From: Chloroflexota bacterium
GTDB taxonomy: Bacteria > Chloroflexota > Anaerolineae > Promineifilales > Promineifilaceae
Direction of reading: 5' to 3'
Assembly: GCA_024277135.1 (NCBI GenBank)
Contig: JAJRVV010000084.1
Span: 1-50,945, forward strand
Length of the DNA stretch: 50,945 nt
A model generated the notes under the pieces. That model saw only the letters and a program-made list of their open reading frames with translations, did no database searches and was not told the DNA's origin. Positions 43,945 to 50,945 of the stretch are shown here, one piece after another; the first letter of the stretch is position 1, and every line of letters starts with the position of its first letter. The position numbers were made by a program, and so were the translations under genes.

Positions 43945-44724
43945 TTAGCCGCTCCAGAAGTAGCCTTTGTAGCGGACGGTTTTGATGTGGCGGGGGCGGT
44001 TGGGGGTGGGTTCTATTTTGCGGCGCAGGTGGTGGATGTGCCATTTGATGGCGTCGCGGGCTTCCACTTCTTCGGCTTCATATCCCAGGGCGCAGCGGAG
44101 CAGTTGGCGCGGGTTGAGCGGGTCGGGGGCGGCTTCGACCAGGCAGACGAGCAGATCGAATTCGGCGGTGGTCAGGTCGAGCAGTTGGTCGTTAAAGGTG
44201 GCGGCGCGATGATGCCGGTCAATGACGAGGGGGCCGGAGCGCAGGAAACGGCCGTCTTCTACCGGGGGCATGGCCGTCATCGCATCATCCAACGCGCTCA
44301 ACGATTGGCGTAATGCCTCAATTTGCCCCAGAATTTGCCGTTTCTGCAAAGCTTGCCGCCGCTGGCGCAACCCATCGCGTACCCGTTCCCGAATCACCTG
44401 GGGCACCGCCGGCTTAAACAGATAATCAAACGCGCCCAGGCGCAGCGCTTCCACCGCGCTTTCCAGCGACCCTTGCCCGGTGAGGATGATGACGACGGCA
44501 TCCAGGTCTTGTTTGCGGGCGGCGTCCAACACTGTCAGCCCATCCACCGGGGTCATGTGCAAATCGAGCAGGATAAGATCGTAGACGGCCGTTTGCAGCA
44601 GGTCAATCGCCGTTTTCCCATCGGCCGCCACATCAATTTGCTCGGCCTCTCGGCGCAGCGTTCGCTCTAGAATGAAGCGGATCGGTTCTTCGTCGTCAAC
44701 GATGAGGATGCGGGAGTTATTCAT
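43945..44724 (-). CDS. OmpR-type response regulator with an atypical linker
   Basis: The 259-residue protein has a receiver (ILIVDDEEPI, phospho-acceptor in LILLDLHM, Lys in YLFKPA) and a C-terminal winged helix (LTTAEFDLLVCLV at about 180-192, GYEAEEVEARDAIKWHIHHLRRKIEP at about 210-235, TVRYKGYFW). A linker of about 55 residues between them (about 120-175) is longer than usual. It is encoded 3 bases after the degenerate kinase, so the two were a pair; it probably controls this operon, but no operator repeats were found. Confidence 0.9.
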   Translation of the reverse strand: MNNSRILIVDDEEPIRFILERTLRREAEQIDVAADGKTAIDLLQTAVYDLILLDLHMTPVDGLTVLDAARKQDLDAVVIILTGQGSLESAVEALRLGAFDYLFKPAVPQVIRERVRDGLRQRRQALQKRQILGQIEALRQSLSALDDAMTAMPPVEDGRFLRSGPLVIDRHHRAATFNDQLLDLTTAEFDLLVCLVEAAPDPLNPRQLLRCALGYEAEEVEARDAIKWHIHHLRRKIEPTPNRPRHIKTVRYKGYFWSG

Positions 44725-44727
44725 AGT

Positions 44728-45399
44728 TCAGATTGGGCGGTGCAGAGGGAACGTGATCTTGAGTCTCAGCAGCGGCGGGAGGAGATGAGGAGATAGTCTG
44801 CCGCCATTTTGGGCGGTTAACTGCTGGCACATTTCCAGAAAGGCGGGCGTCAGTGGGTGTGGGGCGGCCGATTCTGCGATTTCTGCGGCGAAGTCAAGGT
44901 GCAGGGAACGGCCGTCGGCGCGCGCCGAAAACTGCATCTGCCCGCCGCCGGCCGCGCCCATCGTTTCGCTCAAGGCCAGGAACGCGCCAAAGATAAGCTG
45001 GCGTATCTGGCTGGGAACGGCCGTGATCGGCGGCAGATCCGGCGCAGTTTCGGCGATTAGTTCAATTCGTTGGCGGCTTAACTCTTTACGGATGATGGTC
45101 AGATCTGCCGCTAGATACTGGTGTAAATAAAAAGGTTATGGCTGGTCAGAGTGGGGGCGGTAAATCGAGCGGACTTGCTGGATCAGGTCAATCACGCGTT
45201 GCGCTTCACGCTGCGATAAATTGACATAAGCCTCTATAGATTCTGGCGCATCTAACTCTTCCAGGGCCAGGGCCATGGCGCCGTGGATGGCTTGCATCGG
45301 GTTGTTGATTTCGTGAAACAGGCTGGCGGTCAACCGGCCAATCAATGTCCAGCGGGCGATTTCCAGGCTGTGGTTGTTTTGCATCGTTGACTCCCACAA
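44728..45399 (-). pseudogene. Histidine kinase interrupted by one in-frame TAA, with degenerate ATPase
   Basis: One reading frame runs from ATG 45399 to 44728, broken only by TAA at 45136-45138. The first part has the H-box ASLFHEINNPMQAIHGA (His near residue 29); after the stop the same frame continues PFYLHQYLAADL and reaches an N-box-like QIRQLIFGAFLALSETMG and a C-terminal beta stretch LKITFPL. The G1 and G2 glycine boxes of a HATPase are not present, so ATP binding was doubtful already. The complete form would have 223 residues. It precedes the OmpR-type regulator gene by three bases. Confidence 0.75.
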
Positions 45400-45427
45400 A
45401 ATTCGTCGGTGTGAAGTACGGCCGTTG

Positions 45428-45446
45428 ACCGGAGCATTTCTCCGGT
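45428..45446. repeat. Small hairpin upstream of the kinase gene
   Basis: ACCGGAG and CTCCGGT (7 bp) flank a CATTT loop. It lies between the membrane-protein gene and the kinase pseudogene on the minus strand and may be a leader hairpin. Confidence 0.5.
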
Positions 45447-45480
45447 GACATTTTACCGGGAAGCAAGCTGTTGGGTCAAA

Positions 45481-46065
45481 TCATGATTGACGCATGAGGC
45501 TGACCTGCCGATAAACGGCCGTGCCCAATGCCCCTACCAACGCCCCAAAGCTTGCGGCCGCCAACAGCCACTTCACCAGCGTAAATCCGCCAGCCAGTTC
45601 CGCCGCCACCGGCGTCGCTGCCGGATAGCGGGCCATCACCAGCGACGTGGACGTATTCTCTAATAAGTCAAACAGCGCCGCCGCCAATGGCAGCAGATTG
45701 GCTCTTTGCCAAAGCGATTCGGCGTCAAAGCCGCGCCGCGCCAGCCAACTGATCGCCGTCACCAGAAAAAAGGCGTACGCCAGCGGCCAAGCCATATCAA
45801 ATGTGAAGTGGCCCCGAATGTACGCCGCCCGCCCCGTTTCTCCCAGGTCGTCGGCGATCTGGTATAGCGTTGACGCCGAATAACCCAGCGTCAAATCGGG
45901 TACGGCCGTGCCCTGCCCCCCTTCTCCCTGGCCAGACATCGCCGGCAAAACCAGCAGCGCAAACAGGACAAAAATCGCCAGCGCCGCCAGCGTCGTCCGA
46001 CTCGTCGCCAGCCGGTGTATCCTCTCACTGATCACTGAAAACTGTTTACTGAACACTGGCCTCAC
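45481..46065 (-). CDS. Small multi-pass membrane protein of unknown function, paralogue of 183-725
   Basis: The 194-residue protein has four hydrophobic segments (about 25-47, 85-106, 116-140 and 155-185). LFDLLENTSTSLV and FTLVKWLLAAAS match the conserved parts of the protein at 183-725. GTG 46065 overlaps the ABC-F stop (GTGA); later GTG codons at 46056 and 46038 are possible, because the first 20 residues come from a TTCAGTGATCAGTG-like repeat. It probably shares a transcript with the ABC-F gene. The function is unknown. Confidence 0.7.
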   Translation of the reverse strand: MRPVFSKQFSVISERIHRLATSRTTLAALAIFVLFALLVLPAMSGQGEGGQGTAVPDLTLGYSASTLYQIADDLGETGRAAYIRGHFTFDMAWPLAYAFFLVTAISWLARRGFDAESLWQRANLLPLAAALFDLLENTSTSLVMARYPAATPVAAELAGGFTLVKWLLAAASFGALVGALGTAVYRQVSLMRQS

Positions 46066-47747
46066 CGCCGCAATTTCCGGTACGTAATCCGGTGCGGCCG
46101 GTCGGCCGACGCCCCCAACCGCTGCCGCCGCGCCGCGTCGTAATCGCTCCAATTGCCGATATGCCACACCGCCTGGCTGTCCCCTTCGAAGGCCAGGATA
46201 TGCGTCGCCACCCGGTCTAAAAACCAGCGGTCATGGGAGATGATGACGGCCGTGCCCGCAAAATTGAGCAGCCCCTCTTCCAGCGCCCGCAGCGTGTTCA
46301 CGTCCAAATCATTGGTCGGCTCATCCAGCAGCAGCACATTGGCGCCCGATTTGAGCATCTTGGCCAAGTGTACCCGGTTGCGCTCGCCGCCGGACAAATC
46401 GCCCACTTTCTTTTGCTGGTCGCTGCCGCCAAAGTTGAACCGGGCCACATAGGCTCGTGAGTTGACGCGACGGCCGCCCAACTGTAAACTGTCCTCGCCA
46501 TCGGAAATTTCTTGCCAGACCGTGTTTTCCCCGTTCAGCGTCTCCCGGCTTTGGTCAACGTACGCCATCTCAACCGTTTGGCCGACTGTCAACGCGCCGT
46601 CGTCCGCCTGTTCCTGCCCGGTGATGAGGCGGAAGAGCGTCGTCTTGCCGGCTCCATTGGGACCGATGATGCCCACAATCGCCCCCGGCGGGATGTTGAA
46701 GTTGAGGTTTTCATAGAGCAGACGGCCGTCATACCCTTTGCGCACCTCTTCGGCGCGGATGACCACATCCCCTAACCGGGGGCCGGGCGGGATGAAAATC
46801 TCCAGTTCCCGCGCCCGCCGCTCCGTCTCCTGAGCCAATAGTTCGTGGTACTGGTTGATCCGCGCCTTTGATTTGGTTTGCTTGGCGCGGGGCGTCATTT
46901 TGATCCATTCCATCTCCCGTTGCAGCGTACGCTGGCGGGCGGATTCCGATTTTTCTTGCTGGTGCAGCCGCTCCTGCTTTTGCGCCAGCCAGGAGGAGTA
47001 GTTGCCTTTCCAGGGAATGCCGTATCCCTGATCTAGTTCCAGAATCCAACCGGCCACATTATCCAAAAAGTAGCGGTCATGGGTGACGGCGATGACCGTG
47101 CCCTGGTAATCTTGCAAATGGCGTTCCAGCCAGGCCACCGATTCGGCGTCGAGGTGATTGGTGGGTTCGTCCAGCAGCAGGATATCGGGCGCTTGCAGCA
47201 GCAGCCGGGTGAGGGCCACCCGCCGCCGTTCGCCGCCGGAGATGACGGAAACCGGCATGTCGCCGGGCGGACAGCGCAGGGCGTCCATCGCCAGTTCCAG
47301 GCGGCTGTCCAAATCCCAGGCGTTCATGTGATCCAGTTTATCTTGCAGTTTGCCCTGTTCTTCGATGAGGGCGTTCATCTCCTCGTCGCTCATCGGTTCG
47401 GCGAATTTGGCGTTGAGTTCGTCGAACTGGCGCAGGGCGGCTACCGTTTCTTGCGCCCCTTCTTCCACCACCTCGCGAACAGTTTTGTCGCTGTCCAGCA
47501 ATGGTTCCTGCTCCAGCAAACCGATGGTGTAGCCGGGAGCCAGGACGGTCTGGCCCAGGTGATCGCTGTCCACGCCGGCCATGATTTTGAGGAGTGTGGA
47601 TTTACCGGAGCCGTTGAGACCGAGGACGCCGATTTTGGCGCCGTAGAAGTAGGAGAGGGAGATGTCGCGCAGGATGGCGCGATTGGGCGGCACAACTTTG
47701 CCTACCCGGATCATGGAGTAGATGATTCTTTTGTCGTCTGTAGTCAT
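46062..47747 (-). CDS. ettA: ABC-F ATPase, energy-dependent translational throttle
   Basis: The 561-residue soluble protein has two ABC cassettes and no membrane segment: Walker A GLNGSGKST (about 43-51) and GPNGAGKTT (about 355-363), signatures SGGERRRVAL and LSGGERNRVHL, Walker B LLLDEPTN twice. The linker (about 245-320) is charged and helical, and the arm between the Walker motifs of domain 1 (about 94-148) is present. The pattern GGERNRVHLAKMLKSGANV is typical of EttA, which binds the ribosomal E site and couples translation to ATP level. It has a likely leaderless start at ATG 47747. Confidence 0.93.
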   Translation of the reverse strand: MTTDDKRIIYSMIRVGKVVPPNRAILRDISLSYFYGAKIGVLGLNGSGKSTLLKIMAGVDSDHLGQTVLAPGYTIGLLEQEPLLDSDKTVREVVEEGAQETVAALRQFDELNAKFAEPMSDEEMNALIEEQGKLQDKLDHMNAWDLDSRLELAMDALRCPPGDMPVSVISGGERRRVALTRLLLQAPDILLLDEPTNHLDAESVAWLERHLQDYQGTVIAVTHDRYFLDNVAGWILELDQGYGIPWKGNYSSWLAQKQERLHQQEKSESARQRTLQREMEWIKMTPRAKQTKSKARINQYHELLAQETERRARELEIFIPPGPRLGDVVIRAEEVRKGYDGRLLYENLNFNIPPGAIVGIIGPNGAGKTTLFRLITGQEQADDGALTVGQTVEMAYVDQSRETLNGENTVWQEISDGEDSLQLGGRRVNSRAYVARFNFGGSDQQKKVGDLSGGERNRVHLAKMLKSGANVLLLDEPTNDLDVNTLRALEEGLLNFAGTAVIISHDRWFLDRVATHILAFEGDSQAVWHIGNWSDYDAARRQRLGASADRPHRITYRKLRR

Positions 47748-47755
47748 AAGAAACT

Positions 47756-47784
47756 ATTATACATTGGCTTTCGTCGGCTGTCGG
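47756..47784 (-). promoter_or_regulatory. Probable promoter of a leaderless ettA transcript
   Basis: On the minus strand CCGACA (47779-47784), 17 bases and TATAAT (47756-47761) are followed after 8 bases by ATG 47747. The expected transcription start coincides with the A of ATG, and no ribosome binding site is present. Confidence 0.7.
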
Positions 47785-47901
47785 CGAATTGAGGATGGGA
47801 TAGGGCAATCGCATACTTGCTCGAACATATTTTCTTTGCATCGAATTAGCGCGAATTTACGCGAATAGGAGTTGAAATTCGTGTTAGGCCAATTCCGAAA
47901 A

Positions 47902-48047
47902 ATAATTGCCCATTTGCTATCCACAGATTACGCAGATTTTCTCTGGTTTAATCTGTGTCATCTGCGTAATCTGTGGATCATTATTTTTTTAATATGGCCT
48001 TAATTCGCGTAAATCCGTGGCTAAAATCTTAGTATGCGATTGCCCTG
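47902..48047. repeat. 146 bp dispersed repeat, copy 2
   Basis: It matches 1-146 at all positions but one, including the 18 bp arms (47919-47936 and 47961-47978). It is bounded on the left by unrelated sequence at 47901. Confidence 0.95.
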
Positions 48048-48142
48048 GGATGGGATTGTTTTGCGATGGTACTAAACGGCCGTACCCCTTCCCCATTCTT
48101 TTGGCTACAATGAAAACTAAAACCATGACAAGAGGTGACTTC

Positions 48143-50302
48143 ATGAAACCACAACGGCCGTTATTTCTCCCCCTCCTTTTCCTTGCCCTGCTCCTGCTAA
48201 CCGCCTGCGGCCAGACCGCGCCCACACGCCCGCCCCGGCCCACCCGGCCAGCTGGCTCGCCGCCAGCTAACACGGCGCAGCCGACGGCCGTATCCCCCAC
48301 CACAGAACCGGCGGCAACGGCCGTGCCCAATCCCACCGCCGTCCCTTTGTCCGCCTGCGACCAACCCCTTTGCTACCAGCAAACCGTCAGTCTGCTGCGA
48401 TTACAAAATCGGCCTGTTTCCGATAACGTGGTCAAGCTCTTCTCGGCCGCCGCCGACCCGGAGCGCAACCTCGTCTACGTCTCCGGCATCATGAGCCAAT
48501 ATATCGCCATTTGGGACGGGACGGCCGAAGCGTGGGTGGGTACCATTGATTCCGGCGAACCGGTGGGCACGCTCAAATACCTGTACCTGGACCCGGCAGC
48601 TAACTATCTCTACATTTTCAACGCGGCCAGCACCCAGTTGAGCCGGATTGACCTGAATGATGGCCAGCGCGTCGGCCCGGTTTCCTTGAACGGACAATTT
48701 GGGGCGCATCATGCGTTGGTGGACAGCGACCGCACCCGCCTCTACCTGACGGCCGCCGCCGAGCCGGGATTTCGCGTCTATGACGGTCGTACTCTGGAGC
48801 AAATCGCTGCCACTGACGAGATGGGGCCAGACACCGGCGCTATGGCCTTCAACGCCGCCCGCGACCAGATTTACGTCCTCGGCGCATACAGCGAGGAGGC
48901 GGAGCGGCGCGTCTACGTCCTCGACCCGGATAGCGGCCAGGTGATGGATGAGATTCGTTACCAGAACCCCATCCCCGGCCGCGTCGGCTACCTGTTTGCC
49001 GATCCGACCGGCTTCTTGTTGATTGGCGGCTCCCGTCAAATCCTGCTCATCAATCAGCAGGGGGAGGCGATGGGTTCCTTCGCCTTGCCGGGGCAAAACG
49101 CGCTGCAAGATATGTTGTATGACCCGGCGGCGCAAACGTTGTACGTGTTGTCGCTGTCCCGGCCGTCCGCCGGGCAGGTGGCGGGGACGGGGGGCGTGTT
49201 GCAGGCGGTTGATTTGAACGGCAGCATCACCGCCCAGCTTGAATTCGGCCGCAAAGTCCACCGCATGACGCTGAACCCGGCCGACGGCCATCTGTACATC
49301 GCCAACGGCGACGCCTCCACTGTCTGGCGCATTGACGCCGCGACCCTGGCCGAAGCGGAACCGCTGCGATTGGGGGACAGCGTGGAAGGCATCGTCTTCT
49401 CCCCCAACGGCGGCACGGTTTACGTCAACAGCCGTCTCGGCGGCAGCTACCTGGCCGCCATCAACCTGGACACAGGCGCATTCGAGCCATTTGCAGCCGG
49501 ATTTTGGCCCATCCCCATCCGCGCCGACAGCGACAACCGGCAGTTGTTCGTCCTCAACGCCTGGGAATCTACGCTGGACGTGTTTGGGATTGAGAACGGC
49601 CGTCAACCTATCGCCACCATCCCCCTGGGCCTGCCGCCGGGCAGCACCGACCGCCTGCCCGACCTGACCATTGACAGCGCCCGCCGCCTGGCCTACGCTG
49701 CCTATCCTGAATTTGGGCAAATTGCAGTGGCGAGTTGGGAGACGTTGGCGGCAGTGACAACCATCACCCTGCCCGATTTTCGTGCTGGCGACACCGGCGG
49801 CGGGCCGGGGCAGGTGCAGGTTGCCGTCAACGAGGCCGCCAACCGGCTGTTCGTCTACCGGGCGCAGGAGGCTTTGTTGGACGTGTACGATGGCGATAAC
49901 GGCTACGCCTTGCTGGATCAGCTTCCTTTGCCCCAGATGCGGCAGGTGAAGACGACGGCCGACATGCTCTTCTTCGACGGCGGAACCAACAAGCTGTACA
50001 TCGGCCCGTTGGAACTGGACGGCGATACCGGCCAGCCGACGGGGCGGGCGCTGACGGAAGGGCAGCAGGTGTTCGGCCTGGACGAGGCGCGCGGTTTGTT
50101 GTGGACGTATGCCGGGAACGACGATGGCACGACGACGCTGGCGGCGCTGGATCGGGAGACGCTGGCAGTGCAGGTTTCGGAGTACATCCCGGCCGACCCC
50201 GATTATCTGCCCCACTTCGCCCTGTCGCCGGACGGCCGTCGGATTGCGGTCGGCTTTTTGATTACGGGGACGGTGGATGTGTATCAGGTGGGGGAACAGT
50301 AG
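48143..50302 (+). CDS. Lipoprotein beta-propeller (YncE-like)
   Basis: The 719-residue product starts with a lipoprotein signal: LFLPLLFLALLLLTACGQ, with the lipobox LTAC and Cys at about 22. A Pro/Thr-rich linker (about 25-75) follows, then about ten beta-propeller blades (repeats such as VYVSGIMSQYIAIWD, LYIFNAASTQLSRID, LYIANGDASTVWRID) to the end. It would be anchored at the outside of the membrane and bind a partner or sugar; no catalytic residues are evident. ATG 48143 has AAGAGGTGA upstream, while the longer frame from 48017 crosses repeat DNA. Confidence 0.85.
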   Translation: MKPQRPLFLPLLFLALLLLTACGQTAPTRPPRPTRPAGSPPANTAQPTAVSPTTEPAATAVPNPTAVPLSACDQPLCYQQTVSLLRLQNRPVSDNVVKLFSAAADPERNLVYVSGIMSQYIAIWDGTAEAWVGTIDSGEPVGTLKYLYLDPAANYLYIFNAASTQLSRIDLNDGQRVGPVSLNGQFGAHHALVDSDRTRLYLTAAAEPGFRVYDGRTLEQIAATDEMGPDTGAMAFNAARDQIYVLGAYSEEAERRVYVLDPDSGQVMDEIRYQNPIPGRVGYLFADPTGFLLIGGSRQILLINQQGEAMGSFALPGQNALQDMLYDPAAQTLYVLSLSRPSAGQVAGTGGVLQAVDLNGSITAQLEFGRKVHRMTLNPADGHLYIANGDASTVWRIDAATLAEAEPLRLGDSVEGIVFSPNGGTVYVNSRLGGSYLAAINLDTGAFEPFAAGFWPIPIRADSDNRQLFVLNAWESTLDVFGIENGRQPIATIPLGLPPGSTDRLPDLTIDSARRLAYAAYPEFGQIAVASWETLAAVTTITLPDFRAGDTGGGPGQVQVAVNEAANRLFVYRAQEALLDVYDGDNGYALLDQLPLPQMRQVKTTADMLFFDGGTNKLYIGPLELDGDTGQPTGRALTEGQQVFGLDEARGLLWTYAGNDDGTTTLAALDRETLAVQVSEYIPADPDYLPHFALSPDGRRIAVGFLITGTVDVYQVGEQ

Positions 50303-50552
50303 ATTGGTTCAATTTCAGTAGATCCAGAATCTGACACGAATTTCACGAATAGCACGAATTACTGAGCCGAAATTGGAAAACTAAACAAGCTGTGGCCGGT
50401 GTCCGCACCGAGCCACAGGCGGGCGTGATCTGGAGACCGGCCTTAGCCATTTAGAGAGTTGTTTTCGGCTCAGTAAGAGCTTGTTTTCGTGTAATTTGTG
50501 TATTCGTGTCGAAAATCTCGATCTACTCAATTTACCAGATTGAACCAATCTC
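50303..50552. repeat. 250 bp foldback element
   Basis: The ends AGATTGGTTCAAT (about 50301-50313) and ATTGAACCAATCT (50539-50551) are complementary, and further inward GACACGAAT and TTACTGAGCCGAAA on the left match the complement of the right. It is one long imperfect hairpin with a GC-rich centre (about 50390-50450), lying between the lipoprotein stop and the regulator start. Confidence 0.8.
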
Positions 50553-50612
50553 CGCCCCGGCCAGTTTTATGCTACAATCATCCTGTCAGTGGCAGCAGCA
50601 TCAGGAGAGCAT

Positions 50613-50945
50613 ATGACAGCGCCCACCACCTGGTTCCCCCAGACCAAACTGCACCCGCCCCAAGTCAGCCGCGATATTTTGTTACGGCCGTCCCTCCTCA
50701 CCCGTCTCGACCGCGCCATCACCAGCCACCCCTTCACCCTCATCTCCGCCCCCGCCGGTTCCGGCAAAACCACCCTGGTCGCCGTTTGGCTTCGCCAATT
50801 ACTCAATCAACAATCCGAAATCGTAAATCCAAAATCCAAAATCCAAAATCTCATCTGGCTGCGGTTGGATGAGGGGGATAACGACCTGGCGGCGTTTTTC
50901 GCGGCGCTGTTGGCGGCGCTGCGGCAGGCGGCGCCCGGTTTTGGC
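50613..50945 (+). CDS. MalT-like LuxR family regulator, 5' part only
   Basis: The frame is open to the end of the window (111 codons, cut). It has the start of a large ATP-dependent LuxR (LAL/MalT) regulator: TKLHPPQVSRDILLRPSLL (about 12-30), Walker A SAPAGSGKTTLV (about 46-57) and WLRLDEGDND (about 83-92). AGGAGA lies just upstream of ATG 50613. Residues about 69-80 (SEIVNPKSKIQN) come from a tandem repeat identical to 2507-2531. The rest of the protein, including the DNA-binding domain, lies outside the window. Confidence 0.85.
   Translation, partial: MTAPTTWFPQTKLHPPQVSRDILLRPSLLTRLDRAITSHPFTLISAPAGSGKTTLVAVWLRQLLNQQSEIVNPKSKIQNLIWLRLDEGDNDLAAFFAALLAALRQAAPGFG
50826..50850. repeat. In-gene copy of the AATCCAA tandem repeat
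   Basis: These 25 bases are identical to 2507-2531 and are translated as part of the regulator between its Walker A segment and the WLRLDEGD segment. Confidence 0.85.

Larger units (their letters stand above)
47748..48142. other. Gene-free divergent region holding repeat copy 2
   Basis: It is bounded by two divergent genes. It contains the ettA promoter, the 146 bp repeat (47902-48047), a TACAAT box at 48106-48111 without a good -35, and the ribosome binding site AAGAGGTGA (48130-48138) of the lipoprotein gene. Confidence 0.75.

Noticed and set aside
48401-50215. A 604-codon minus-strand frame opposite the lipoprotein propeller gene
   Set aside because: The composition (Gln/Arg/Val/His-rich, no domain) is typical of an antisense shadow; the plus strand has a lipobox and propeller repeats.

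Overview
The window looks like a piece of a Chloroflexota (Anaerolineae-like) chromosome. This is an inference from gene content, since there is no rRNA. Pointers are a tandem-domain 6-phosphofructokinase, a MalT-like LuxR regulator, secreted proteins ending in a YLP(V/L)I tail, several Roadblock/LC7 proteins with an MglA-type GTPase, an RND pump with no partner subunits, and many foldback repeats between genes. A striking sequence-level trait is the palindrome ACGGCCGT, which occurs about every half kilobase on both strands, mostly inside genes, where it often encodes Glu-Thr-Ala-Val.

Layout. 0.2-2.5 kb: a small membrane protein, a homoserine-kinase-like phosphotransferase, tRNA-Arg(CCT) abutted by a MITE-like element, and a gamma-glutamylcyclotransferase. 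2.7-6.8 kb: metabolic genes, namely a double-domain phosphofructokinase broken by one in-frame TAG, a class II aldolase and a zinc alcohol dehydrogenase. 6.8-15.7 kb: transport, with a MarR regulator under a canonical promoter and palindromic operator, a 1470-residue RND pump carrying a very large repeat-built insertion, and two tandem SLC13-type permeases with TrkA-C domains. 16-20.8 kb: two translationally coupled secreted proteins, the second broken by a one-base frameshift. 21-28 kb: surface-sugar and housekeeping genes (gmd, a phosphohexomutase, a toxin-antitoxin-like pair, a thioesterase, tatD, a GT2 and a GT4 glycosyltransferase), then a gene-free 0.7 kb filled with foldback elements and tRNA-Val(GAC). 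28.8-31.7 kb: a ComM-type ATPase and a TPR protein.

The 31.8-45.4 kb block is the most interesting part. About fifteen genes lie on the minus strand with short gaps or ATGA overlaps. In transcription order they are: a degenerate histidine kinase (in-frame stop), an OmpR-type regulator, a REC-Roadblock fusion, two Roadblock proteins, an MglA-like GTPase, a Roadblock protein, a DUF4388-Roadblock fusion, two tandem 157-residue paralogues, a globin-like protein lacking the expected haem histidine, a predicted amidoligase, a class II glutamine amidotransferase, a receiver joined to a kinase dimerisation helix without an ATPase, a hybrid PAS-GAF histidine kinase, and an ARMT1-like DUF89 phosphatase. 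It resembles an enlarged version of the kinase/Roadblock/GTPase 'conservon' layout with an amide-bond-forming module attached. I infer a signalling or polarity switch that controls a peptide or amide modification.

45.5-50.9 kb: a second small membrane protein of the same family as the first gene, an EttA-type ABC-F ATPase with a probably leaderless promoter, an exact-but-one copy of the 146 bp repeat that opens the window, a lipoprotein beta-propeller, a 250 bp foldback element, and the start of a MalT-like regulator cut by the window end.

Three genes carry single inactivating changes (4267 TAG, about 19980 frameshift, 45136 TAA), and at least two genes contain in-frame copies of short intergenic repeats. 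No CRISPR array, prophage, complete insertion sequence or rRNA was seen.
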